A DNA stretch of 31,558 nucleotides from Candidatus Campbellbacteria bacterium CG22_combo_CG10-13_8_21_14_all_36_13 (GTDB lineage: Bacteria; Patescibacteriota; Minisyncoccia; Phycocordibacterales; PCTT01), in contig PCTT01000018.1 in the NCBI GenBank assembly GCA_002771585.1, forward strand, positions 217 through 31,774, in the 5' to 3' direction. This document shows positions 14,841-21,852 of the stretch, one piece after another. A model generated the notes under the pieces. The model saw nothing but the letters and a program-made list of their open reading frames with translations. It did not search any database and was not told the origin of the DNA. Position numbers and translations under genes: made by a program. The stretch's first letter is position 1; the number at the start of each line of letters is the position of its first letter.

Positions 14841-14920
14841 AAAGTTATATATAAAGTTATATATAAAGTTATATATAAAGTTATATATAAAGTTATATAT
14901 AAAGTTATATATAAAGTTAT
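14841..14920. repeat. 12-base tandem repeat, 6.7 copies
   Basis: Six exact copies of AAAGTTATATAT from 14841 to 14912 and a partial copy to 14920. Copies are identical, so the array is young or actively homogenised. It lies between two GC-rich hairpins. No coding frame uses it. Confidence 0.9.
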
Positions 14921-14931
14921 AATAAGTAGTT

Positions 14932-14957
14932 CCCCTCTACGCCAAGGCTATGAGGGG
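14932..14957. repeat. Second GC-rich hairpin after the tandem repeat
   Basis: CCCCTC (14932-14937) pairs with GAGGGG (14952-14957), with a small inner GCC/GGC stem. It shares the end word GGGGCGA with the hairpin at 14772-14806. Confidence 0.45.
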
Positions 14958-14995
14958 CGAAAAAAATTAAACACGTTTTTGAATTTAGATATTTG

Positions 14996-15011
14996 TTCGC
15001 CGGCTGGCGAA
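14996..15011. repeat. Palindrome TTCGCC-GGCT-GGCGAA beside heptad copy B
   Basis: A perfect 6-base inverted repeat with a 4-base loop, GC-rich, next to heptad copy B just as 14711-14731 is next to copy A. Confidence 0.5.
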
Positions 15012-15017
15012 TTAGAT

Positions 15018-15052
15018 ATTGTTTCGGATTTCGATATTCGGATTTCGGATTT
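15018..15052 (-). repeat. Degenerate 7-base tandem repeat, copy B (inverted relative to A)
   Basis: Read on the minus strand from 15052: AAATCCG, AAATCCG, AATATCG, AAATCCG, AAACAAT. With copy A it brackets about 330 bases holding the hairpins and the 12-base array. Confidence 0.65.
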
Positions 15053-15114
15053 TATAGACCTTATGGACTTTATAGATTTATACTAATACCTCTTTGCTTT
15101 GTCATGAATACACC

Positions 15115-15738
15115 TTATTTAAGAGTCGCACCACCAAATAATATATCTAAGATTTTATCTTTTCCCCTACCTGTTTTTGCAGAACAAAAAACAACCTCCG
15201 AAGTATACATTCCAATAGATGCAAGTTGTGACTCTAATTCCTTTTTGAGTTTTGAAATCTCACTTTGTTTTAATTTGTCTATCTTATTTACCACAATTAC
15301 AAAAGAGTGTCCTTCTAATTTTAGAATATCCATCAATTCCCTGTCCAAATCCGCAATACCACGACGAGCATCCAATATTAAAAATATTTTTTCTGGTAAA
15401 GCGTTTGATTCACTCAAATACCAAATTATTCTCTTCCTAAACTTATCCTGCATCTTTTTTTCTACTTTTGCATATCCATATCCAGGCAAATCAACAATAT
15501 AAAAATCATCACCATTTACAGAAAAAAAATTTATTTCACTGGTCTTGCCTGGTGTACTACTGGAATGAGCGATTTTTTTACCAAAAATCATATTTATTAG
15601 GCTTGATTTACCTACATTTGAGCGCCCAACAAAGGCATATTGTGGAATATTATCTGTGAAAATATCATCAGTACCAACTACACCCTTTACAAAACTCAGG
15701 TTTTGTATCTTTTTTTGTGCTGTATTCATTTTATCCAT
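15115..15738 (-). CDS. engB: Ribosome biogenesis GTP-binding protein EngB/YihA/YsxC
   Basis: 207 residues, the usual size. GTPase acting late in large ribosomal subunit assembly. G1 FVGRSNVGKSSL (37-48), G2 Thr in STPGKT (61-66), G3 DLPGYGYA (83-90), G4 VVNKIDKL, G5 SAKTGRG. The C-terminal LDILFGG fits the family. Start ATG 15738 is used; ATG 15729 (three codons in) is an alternative. No ribosome binding site is seen. Divergent from the DsbA-like gene with 57 bases between the starts; that gap carries AT-rich -10-like words (TAATAC, TATACA) but no clear full promoter. No obvious terminator directly follows the stop at 15115. Confidence 0.95.
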   Translation of the reverse strand: MDKMNTAQKKIQNLSFVKGVVGTDDIFTDNIPQYAFVGRSNVGKSSLINMIFGKKIAHSSSTPGKTSEINFFSVNGDDFYIVDLPGYGYAKVEKKMQDKFRKRIIWYLSESNALPEKIFLILDARRGIADLDRELMDILKLEGHSFVIVVNKIDKLKQSEISKLKKELESQLASIGMYTSEVVFCSAKTGRGKDKILDILFGGATLK

Positions 15739-15795
15739 ATGTATATGGTAGTATTACACAGCATTAATAGAAATCAAATATTAGCAATAAATACT

Positions 15796-16617
15796 ATGGA
15801 AGGATCAAAAAATAACACAATGGTACTAGCTGGTTCTATAATATTAGCTGGATTACTAATAGCTGTTGGAGTATTCGTGGCAAACAGAGATTTGCCGGAA
15901 GATACAGTAAAAGAAGATGGTGGTGATACAAGCACGGTTGCACTTCTATTACCCGCGGTAACAGAGAAAGACCATATCATAGGAAGTATAGACGCCTCGA
16001 TTGTTCTTGTTGAGTATTCGGATACAGAATGTCCATTCTGCAAAAATTTCCATGATGTGCTGAATGAAATCATGGTTGATTATAAAGATGGTAATGAACT
16101 GGCATGGGTATATAGACACTTCCCACTGGCAAGTCTCCATCCAAAAGCAGCAACAGAAGCACACGCAACAGAATGTGCTTATGAGCTAGGAGGAGAAAGT
16201 GCTTTCTGGGCATACATAAACAGATTGTATGAAGTAACACCTTCAAACAATGGTTTAGATCTTAATGAGCTTCCTAAAATAGCTGAATATGTTGGACTTG
16301 ATGTAGATGCATTTAATCAGTGTCAAAAAGATGGCAAATACAAGACCGCTATTCAAGAATCATACCAAGGTGCAATAAAAGCTGGAGGTAACGGAACACC
16401 ATTCAATATCTTTGTTCTAAAAGAAAAAATGAATGATAGTGTTATGAAGGCAATGAAAGATTTACAAAGTCAGTTTAGACCAGGATCATTGCTTATATCA
16501 GATGATGGTAAAAGAGTGGCTATAAGTGGCGGATTACCAAAAGAGGGTGTCGTATCTTTTGTCGACATATTTCTTGGTAAAAACCCAGTCGCTGATGAGA
16601 GTACACCGACTGAATAG
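15796..16617 (+). CDS. Membrane-anchored DsbA-like thiol oxidoreductase
   Basis: 273 residues from ATG 15796. The N-terminal TM (about 8-29) puts the rest outside the membrane, followed by a short acidic linker. The thioredoxin-fold domain starts near 57, with active site C79-P-F-C82 in YSDTECPFCKNF and the cis-Pro loop GNGTPFNIFV. An all-helical insertion between them (about 115-185) is as in DsbA (Thioredoxin_4 family). Two further Cys lie in ATECAYEL and FNQCQKDG. It should form or shuffle disulfides in exported proteins; the cysteine-repeat surface protein at 2803-5880 is an obvious candidate client (inference). The frame is open upstream to 15640, but that would overlap engB and lacks a signal-like start. 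A strong terminator follows. Confidence 0.88.
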   Translation: MEGSKNNTMVLAGSIILAGLLIAVGVFVANRDLPEDTVKEDGGDTSTVALLLPAVTEKDHIIGSIDASIVLVEYSDTECPFCKNFHDVLNEIMVDYKDGNELAWVYRHFPLASLHPKAATEAHATECAYELGGESAFWAYINRLYEVTPSNNGLDLNELPKIAEYVGLDVDAFNQCQKDGKYKTAIQESYQGAIKAGGNGTPFNIFVLKEKMNDSVMKAMKDLQSQFRPGSLLISDDGKRVAISGGLPKEGVVSFVDIFLGKNPVADESTPTE

Positions 16618-16646
16618 ATAAGACAAAAATACAATAAACTATAATA

Positions 16647-16681
16647 AAAAACTGTTGAGTATCGAACGCTCAACAGTTTTT
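16647..16681 (+). terminator. Terminator of the DsbA-like gene
   Basis: AAAAACTGTTGAG / CTCAACAGTTTTT perfect 13-base arms (16647-16659 and 16669-16681) with a 9-base loop and a T-rich tail. It shares the AACTGTTG core with the terminator at 20367-20397. Confidence 0.85.
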
Positions 16682-16707
16682 ATTATATTTATATTTATCA
16701 AAAAATA

Positions 16708-16719
16708 TCAGACGTCTGA
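16708..16719 (-). terminator. Palindrome TCAGACGTCTGA, weak terminator candidate for the helicase gene
   Basis: A perfect 12-base palindrome with a run of T following on the minus strand, 49 bases beyond the helicase-nuclease stop. As a hairpin it has only 4-5 paired bases, so the terminator reading is uncertain. Confidence 0.35.
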
Positions 16720-16767
16720 CTTTTGACATAATATCTATAGCTTAAAATACGGCTTTAAATATAGAGA

Positions 16768-19764
16768 TTATTTGCCAACGGTTCTGTGTAGCGCGCAAAA
16801 CTCACATTTTTCATTGTCACAAGTCTTACCCCAAAAAGATAGGTCCAAAATTTCTTTTGACACACGAATCACCTCTTCCTTGAGCTCCTCCACATCCTCT
16901 TTATAAATATCAAATTGTTCCTTTCTGTATTTTCCATTATCCTGTGGTTCTATAAAATCTATTTCCCCAGATTTCATAACATATTTACCGTCCTCAAAAA
17001 GATCTAACAAAAGTTTATAAAAAACTAGCTGTCTTTTATAATTTCCGCCAGAATATTTTGTATTACCCTCTATATCATTTCTCGATTTCGGCTTACCTGT
17101 TTTATAGTCCACCACATTTACATATCCATCATATATCTCTATTTTATCAAGCTTGCCTTTTATGGGAACATCAATATCATCACCAACATTTATATAAATA
17201 CCATCAATGTTAAATTCGTTTAATATGTTTTTATGCCAAGTATTTTTATAAGTATCAATGTAGCCAGAAAGAGCAACACCACCCTTTTCAACAAGCTCGT
17301 CATAATCGGTCTTTGATAATGAATACTTTCCAAGCAATTGAATAAATCTAGTTGTTGCCTCTTCTTTTGTTGTTTCTTTACCGACTTTAAATTTATCAAA
17401 ATATTCCTTTAAGACCTGATGAATAGCGTTTCCATAAACAAGCGGTTTCTCATACGGACTAGGTATCCTAAGTAAGTTCCTATAAAAATATTGCCATGGA
17501 CATTCAAGATAATTGTTTAGCGCAGTAACAGACACTCCTTGTTCAAGGAATAATTTGTTTAAATATTCTTTATCATCTATGTTTGGCCCATATTCTTTTT
17601 CTGCATTATATTTTGTATCAAGTTTTGTGGCATATTTCTTTTCCGTCTCAAAAACAGAAATTTCATCGATAAATTTTGGATCTATTTCCTCAATAAACTG
17701 CGACGGTAATCTGGAACGACCATCATCACTCATTGTTGTATAACTGATAGACACGGTTTCTTTTGCCCTTGTAATAGCAACATAAAATAGTCTTCTTTCA
17801 TCAGAATCATCTCCCGGCGAATCTAGAGAAATTGCTTTATGCATAGACTTAAACTGACTTGCGGTTCTTCTTCCTCCCCAGTGGCCATGCCACGCCCCAA
17901 TAACAAACACATTTTTAAATTCAAGCCCTTTTGATTTGTGAGCCGTCATCAAACGAACACCATCTGTCACAACATCGCCTTTTTTAGATAATTTTATATT
18001 ATATTGTTCAAGAGTATTTATATAATCAAGAAAATCAGATAAATAATACTCGTCTTTACCTTCAGCGGATTTTTCCGCCTCAGTGAAAAAAGTTTCTAGT
18101 GTTGCAAGTCTATTAATGGCACCTCCTCCAGCAAGGATACGTGTAAGAAACCCTGACTCACGAATTACTTTTTCCAAGACACTTAAAACTAATTTGTTTT
18201 TTGAAGCAGAAACCCACTCATTAAATCTTCTATACACCTCTATAAAAGATTTTGGTTCTTCTACTAGCGCATCTTTTAAATGTTTTTCTGACCTCACAAT
18301 CTCAAAAACAGAAAGCTTATTCTTGTTTTTATAATCAATAATCTTATATATATCAGTACTTACCAAGAAGAAGCAGTCTATTGCCAACATCGTAATAAAA
18401 AGACCTTCATCATTTGGACTATTTATAGATCTAAGAATGTGTAGTAATTTTCTTATATCTTCATCTTTCAGGAGACCTGTGTTGGATTCTATCTGAAATG
18501 GAATATCTGTTTTTGATAAATATCTAGCAAGATTTACGACATCACCATTATCTCTATATAAAACAGCAATTTCATTTGATTCTGTGCCTCTCTTTATTAG
18601 CATTTCTATCGCTTCAGCAACATACATATATTCAAAAATTGGTTTTGAAAATACATGCAATGTAACATTTTGCTCTTCAAATGATTTCTTGGATACTAGC
18701 CTTGGCCTATCTTGCTTTTGTTTATCGCCGTTTTCTATTAAAGAATGAGAACTGTCTAAAATAGTCTGTGTTGATCTATAGTTTTCTGTGAGATTTATCA
18801 AAGTTACATCTTTATATGCATCCCTAAAATATAAAAAGTTCTCTAATGATGCTCCCTGAAAACGATAAATTGCTTGTTTTTCATCCCCAACAATAAATAT
18901 ATTTGGCCTTTCGTGAAAACTTGAAAGAAGCTCTAATAATCTATTTTGAGAATTATTTGCATCCTGGTGCTCGTCCGCAAGTATATATTGAAATTCCTCC
19001 TGTAGGATAAGAAGAAACTCAGAATCTTTTTCTAGAGCATGAATCACCTCAAGTATCATGTCTTCAAAGTCATATATCTTCTTCTCACGCAAACTTTTTT
19101 CATACATATCATAGGCAAGGATCAGCTCTCTATTTTTAATAATGCTTTTTTCTTGTTTTAAATACTCACCTTTCATTTTGCCTTTATAAGCACCTTTCAC
19201 ATGATACAAATCGTCTTGTGTCATCAAAACCTCATACTCCTCATCAATCAAGCTCTTAAACATCTCTGGACTAATGTTGTCCATCTTCAAATTTCTTATC
19301 GCCCCAAGAACAGAGCGAATATAATACCTAGAGTCACCATATGGGCGAAGTAAATTAAAATCACCACTATCAATAATTTCTTCCATTATTTTTATCTGGT
19401 CTATTTCTGTACCACTTGAAGAGCCAATAATTCTAGGAAAATAATCTGGATATTTTCTGATCACCTCATTACAAAAACCATGGAATGTATAAATGTTTAC
19501 ACGATACGCAGAACTGCCAATGATTTCACTAAGTTTTTTGCGCATTGAGTTAACCCCTGAATCAGTAAAAGTAAGCGCCAAAATCTGCTCTGGCTCCGTA
19601 TCTGTGGTACGCAGTATATTTGCTATACGAAGAGTAAGTATTGTCGTCTTGCCTGTCCCCGGACCAGCTATAACCATCACAGGGCCATCAATAGTGTCTA
19701 CGGCCTGCTTCTGTGCCGTATTTAGGTTTTTATATGATTTTTCGAATATATCGGAAGTTGGCAT
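16768..19764 (-). CDS. UvrD/Rep-family helicase fused to a PD-(D/E)XK nuclease with Fe-S cysteines
   Basis: 998 residues from ATG 19764. Superfamily 1A helicase motifs in order: NTAQKQAVD (Q motif), AGPGTGKTT (Walker A, about 33-41), ILALTFTDSG, ILADEHQDAN (Walker B), VGDEKQAIYRFQGA, LTENYRST, TAHKSKGLEF and DERRLFYVAITRAKE. From about 745 a RecB/AddB-type nuclease follows: VTALNNYLECPWQYFYR, GNAIHQVLKEYF, GKLDKIE and VVDYKTGKPK (catalytic Asp and Lys), then YKRQLVFYKLLL. One Cys in CPWQ and three in CDNEKCEFC near the end match the four-cysteine Fe-S staple of AddB and Cas4 nucleases. A helicase-nuclease for double-strand break processing is expected, in one chain rather than an AddAB pair. 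An ATG at 19782 is excluded because it lies upstream of the -10 box. Confidence 0.92.
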   Translation of the reverse strand: MPTSDIFEKSYKNLNTAQKQAVDTIDGPVMVIAGPGTGKTTILTLRIANILRTTDTEPEQILALTFTDSGVNSMRKKLSEIIGSSAYRVNIYTFHGFCNEVIRKYPDYFPRIIGSSSGTEIDQIKIMEEIIDSGDFNLLRPYGDSRYYIRSVLGAIRNLKMDNISPEMFKSLIDEEYEVLMTQDDLYHVKGAYKGKMKGEYLKQEKSIIKNRELILAYDMYEKSLREKKIYDFEDMILEVIHALEKDSEFLLILQEEFQYILADEHQDANNSQNRLLELLSSFHERPNIFIVGDEKQAIYRFQGASLENFLYFRDAYKDVTLINLTENYRSTQTILDSSHSLIENGDKQKQDRPRLVSKKSFEEQNVTLHVFSKPIFEYMYVAEAIEMLIKRGTESNEIAVLYRDNGDVVNLARYLSKTDIPFQIESNTGLLKDEDIRKLLHILRSINSPNDEGLFITMLAIDCFFLVSTDIYKIIDYKNKNKLSVFEIVRSEKHLKDALVEEPKSFIEVYRRFNEWVSASKNKLVLSVLEKVIRESGFLTRILAGGGAINRLATLETFFTEAEKSAEGKDEYYLSDFLDYINTLEQYNIKLSKKGDVVTDGVRLMTAHKSKGLEFKNVFVIGAWHGHWGGRRTASQFKSMHKAISLDSPGDDSDERRLFYVAITRAKETVSISYTTMSDDGRSRLPSQFIEEIDPKFIDEISVFETEKKYATKLDTKYNAEKEYGPNIDDKEYLNKLFLEQGVSVTALNNYLECPWQYFYRNLLRIPSPYEKPLVYGNAIHQVLKEYFDKFKVGKETTKEEATTRFIQLLGKYSLSKTDYDELVEKGGVALSGYIDTYKNTWHKNILNEFNIDGIYINVGDDIDVPIKGKLDKIEIYDGYVNVVDYKTGKPKSRNDIEGNTKYSGGNYKRQLVFYKLLLDLFEDGKYVMKSGEIDFIEPQDNGKYRKEQFDIYKEDVEELKEEVIRVSKEILDLSFWGKTCDNEKCEFCALHRTVGK

Positions 19765-19770
19765 AACTAT

Positions 19771-19776
19771 ATTATA
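19771..19776 (-). promoter_or_regulatory. -10 box giving a leaderless start for the helicase gene
   Basis: TATAAT on the minus strand 6 bases before ATG 19764; the expected transcript start falls on or beside the A of that codon. No good -35; the 7-base repeat occupies that place. Confidence 0.5.
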
Positions 19777-19784
19777 TACCAAGT

Positions 19785-19819
19785 TCAGGTTTCAGGTTTG
19801 AGGTGTGAGGTGTCAGGTG
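19785..19819. repeat. 7-base tandem repeat, five copies, in the helicase promoter region
   Basis: TCAGGTT, TCAGGTT, TGAGGTG, TGAGGTG, TCAGGTG on the plus strand, directly upstream of the -10 box (in minus orientation), replacing the -35 region. Confidence 0.65.
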
Positions 19820-19858
19820 TTCATGAATTTTTAATGTCTCAATTTTTAAAAAACATAC

Positions 19859-19873
19859 GGAGGAATTTCCTCC
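19859..19873. repeat. Odd palindrome GGAGGAA-T-TTCCTCC
   Basis: A 7+1+7 base perfect inverted repeat in the divergent gap between the helicase and HIT genes. Too tight for a good terminator; possible protein site or hairpin. Confidence 0.4.
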
Positions 19874-19882
19874 ATATCACAA

Positions 19883-19911
19883 TCGACTTAAATAACTTTT
19901 TGTTTTATTAT
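19883..19911 (+). promoter_or_regulatory. Promoter of the HIT gene
   Basis: TCGACT (19883-19888), 17 bases, TATTAT (19906-19911). The transcript would start near 19918, about 31 bases before ATG 19949. Confidence 0.5.
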
Positions 19912-19948
19912 TCATCCAGAGGCAACGTTTAAAAAACCAAAAACCAAT

Positions 19949-20356
19949 ATGGACTTCTCACAATACATAATAAAAGATTACAAATACTGGAGTGTTCAGA
20001 TTCATATGAATCAGGGCTATTTAGGAAGGTGTATTGTTTGGTGTAAGAGAGAAGATGCTCTAGATTTACCAGATGCCACGAAAGAAGAACAGGAGGAGCT
20101 TTTTCTAATCCTTCAAGAACTTGAGAGGGCGCTTTTAGAAACACTAAAGCCTGATCTATTGAATTATGCATTTCTTGGTAACTCAACACACCATTTGCAC
20201 TGCCATGTGATTCCAAGATATTCTAAGCCTAAAGAATTTGAAGGTGTGGTTTTTGAAGATGAACGATGGGGACACAACTACAGAACAAATTATGATTTTG
20301 TAACTCCAGATCATATTTTAGAAAAAGTTAAGTCTGTTCTAAAAGAAGCACTTTAG
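19949..20356 (+). CDS. HIT-family nucleotide hydrolase/transferase
   Basis: 135 residues. The histidine triad is HHLHCHVIPRY, that is H82-x-H84-x-H86, with H84 the expected nucleophile. The upstream part YWSVQIHMNQGYLGRCIVWCKRE fits the nucleotide-binding strands of the family (the block spans about 13-35). Members cleave dinucleoside polyphosphates or nucleotide phosphoramidates; this one resembles the Ap4A hydrolase-like bacterial group, though the substrate is not certain. Monocistronic, with its own promoter and strong terminator, convergent with rpoD. No ribosome binding site is found close to ATG 19949. Confidence 0.88.
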   Translation: MDFSQYIIKDYKYWSVQIHMNQGYLGRCIVWCKREDALDLPDATKEEQEELFLILQELERALLETLKPDLLNYAFLGNSTHHLHCHVIPRYSKPKEFEGVVFEDERWGHNYRTNYDFVTPDHILEKVKSVLKEAL

Positions 20357-20366
20357 TCTGACGAAT

Positions 20367-20397
20367 AAACTGTTGGAAGCTCGACTTCCAACAGTTT
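20367..20397 (+). terminator. Terminator of the HIT gene
   Basis: AAACTGTTGGAAG / CTTCCAACAGTTT perfect 13-base arms (20367-20379 and 20385-20397), 5-base loop CTCGA, then further T. Confidence 0.9.
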
Positions 20398-20434
20398 TTT
20401 GTTACTCCGTTCTCCCTTCTCCATACCACCTTCT

Positions 20435-20494
20435 GAAGAATTTTTAATAAAAAACCACCAGCATTTGCTGGTGGTTTTTTATTAAAAATTCTTC
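20435..20494 (-). terminator. 29-base perfect palindromic terminator overlapping the end of rpoD
   Basis: Arms 20435-20463 and 20466-20494 are exact reverse complements across two bases. The core is ACCACCAGCA/TGCTGGTGGT flanked by T6 and A6 runs, a classic bidirectional terminator. The outer arm reaches 13 bases into rpoD and includes its stop codon and the codons for Lys, Asn and Phe. Confidence 0.92.
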
Positions 20495-21843
20495 AACCAC
20501 TCCGCCTTATCGTGTTGTCTTATTTTTTCATGAGCTTTTGCTTCAATCTGTCTAATACGCTCACGTGTTACATTAAACTCCTTTCCTACTTCTTCTAGCG
20601 TATGATTTATTCCATCAAGAAGCCCTACTCTCATTTCAAGAATCTTCTTCTCTTTTGGTGTTAAATCATCAAGTATTTCTTTTACATGTTCCTTCAATAT
20701 TCTTTGTGAAGAATCTTTGTCTGGGGCATCAATTTGATCATCTGCAATAAAATCACCAAGTGTTGATCTGTCGTCTGCAGAGTCCCCTACCGGCGTTTCA
20801 AGAGATACTGTGTTTTGTTTTATTTTCTCAATTATATGAATTTTCCTCACATCAAGACCCATTTCCATTGCTATTTCATCGGCAACTGGATCACGCCCAA
20901 GATCCTGTGAAAGCTGTCTTACTACTCTCTTATACTTTGCAATAGTTTCCACCATGTGTACTGGAATACGAATAGTTCTGGACTGGTCTGCTAAAGCCCT
21001 TGTAATAGCCTGCCTAATCCACCAAGTAGCATATGTAGAAAACTTATAACCCCTTGTATAATCAAATTTATCAACAGCTTTAAATAGACCAAGGTTTCCC
21101 TCTTGTATCAAATCAAGAAGTGTTAGGTTTGAACTACGTGAAGCATATTTTTTTGCAATAGAAACGACAAGTCTTAGGTTTGCTCTTGCTAGTGTATTTT
21201 TTGCTTCTTCATCACCTGCCTCAATCCTTTTTGCAAGCTCTCCCTCCATCCTTGCATCAATGAGTTCATACTTGCCTATTTCTTTCAAATACATTTGTAT
21301 TGAATCGTGAGAAGATGACCCTGTGCGTCCTTTATATTTATATTCTTCTCTATCAATAACATCATCGTCTGTTTTTATCTCTAGTAAGCCACCACTTTCT
21401 ATAATATCTATACCAGATTGATTGAAACTATCATAAAGTTCCTCAAGAAGCATTATGTCGTCTTCTATAGTTGGAAACACTTTAAGTATTTGATCATATG
21501 TAATAAACCCTCTCTCCTGTCCCATACCAGTAAGTAGTTTTATCCTCTCCCTTCTACGCTTCTCCTCCCTCACTTCTTTTGGCGTTAGTTTTATTACTGG
21601 TTTTATCTTTTTAGTCTTCTCAACAACTTTTATAACTTTACTTTTTTTTGTTTTCTTATTTAAAACTTTTTTTGTTTTTGGTGTCTTTTTTATTACCTTA
21701 ACACTTTTGGGGGTTGTAGTTTTTTTAGCAACTACTTTTTTTATAGAACGCTTTGTGGCGCTTTTTTTGGTAAGAGTTTTTGATACACTCTTTTTTATAT
21801 TCTTTTTTGGAGTCTTTTTGACTATTTTTTTCTTTATTGCCAT
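20482..21843 (-). CDS. rpoD: Primary RNA polymerase sigma factor with lysine-rich N-terminal extension
   Basis: 453 residues. Residues 4-83 are a repetitive Lys-rich tract (KKTPKK, KKTTTPK, KKSKV) like histone-H1-type tails. Residues 95-160 resemble region 1.1. Region 1.2 contains DSIQMYLKEIG (180-190). Region 2 has ANLRLVVSIAKKYASR, LLDLIQEGNLGLFKAVDKFD and YKFSTYATWWIRQAITRA, which includes the -10 recognition helix. Region 3 has HMVETIAKY, and region 4 has LTPKEKKILEMRVGL and LEEVGKEFNVTRERIRQIEAK for -35 binding. It directs polymerase to the TTGACA/TATAAT promoters seen in this window. It starts 9 bases after dnaG, so the two are one operon, and ends in the palindromic terminator. Confidence 0.96.
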   Translation of the reverse strand: MAIKKKIVKKTPKKNIKKSVSKTLTKKSATKRSIKKVVAKKTTTPKSVKVIKKTPKTKKVLNKKTKKSKVIKVVEKTKKIKPVIKLTPKEVREEKRRRERIKLLTGMGQERGFITYDQILKVFPTIEDDIMLLEELYDSFNQSGIDIIESGGLLEIKTDDDVIDREEYKYKGRTGSSSHDSIQMYLKEIGKYELIDARMEGELAKRIEAGDEEAKNTLARANLRLVVSIAKKYASRSSNLTLLDLIQEGNLGLFKAVDKFDYTRGYKFSTYATWWIRQAITRALADQSRTIRIPVHMVETIAKYKRVVRQLSQDLGRDPVADEIAMEMGLDVRKIHIIEKIKQNTVSLETPVGDSADDRSTLGDFIADDQIDAPDKDSSQRILKEHVKEILDDLTPKEKKILEMRVGLLDGINHTLEEVGKEFNVTRERIRQIEAKAHEKIRQHDKAEWLKNF

Positions 21844-21852
21844 TTTTTATTA

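Noticed and set aside
14841..14920. Possible CRISPR array
   Set aside because: The 12-base units are directly adjacent with no spacers and no cas genes nearby.
14678..15052. Insertion sequence
   Set aside because: No transposase frame between the inverted heptad arrays; at most a non-autonomous element.
15640..15795. Upstream extension of the DsbA-like frame
   Set aside because: It would overlap the engB coding region and place a Cys-rich odd segment before the normal TM anchor.
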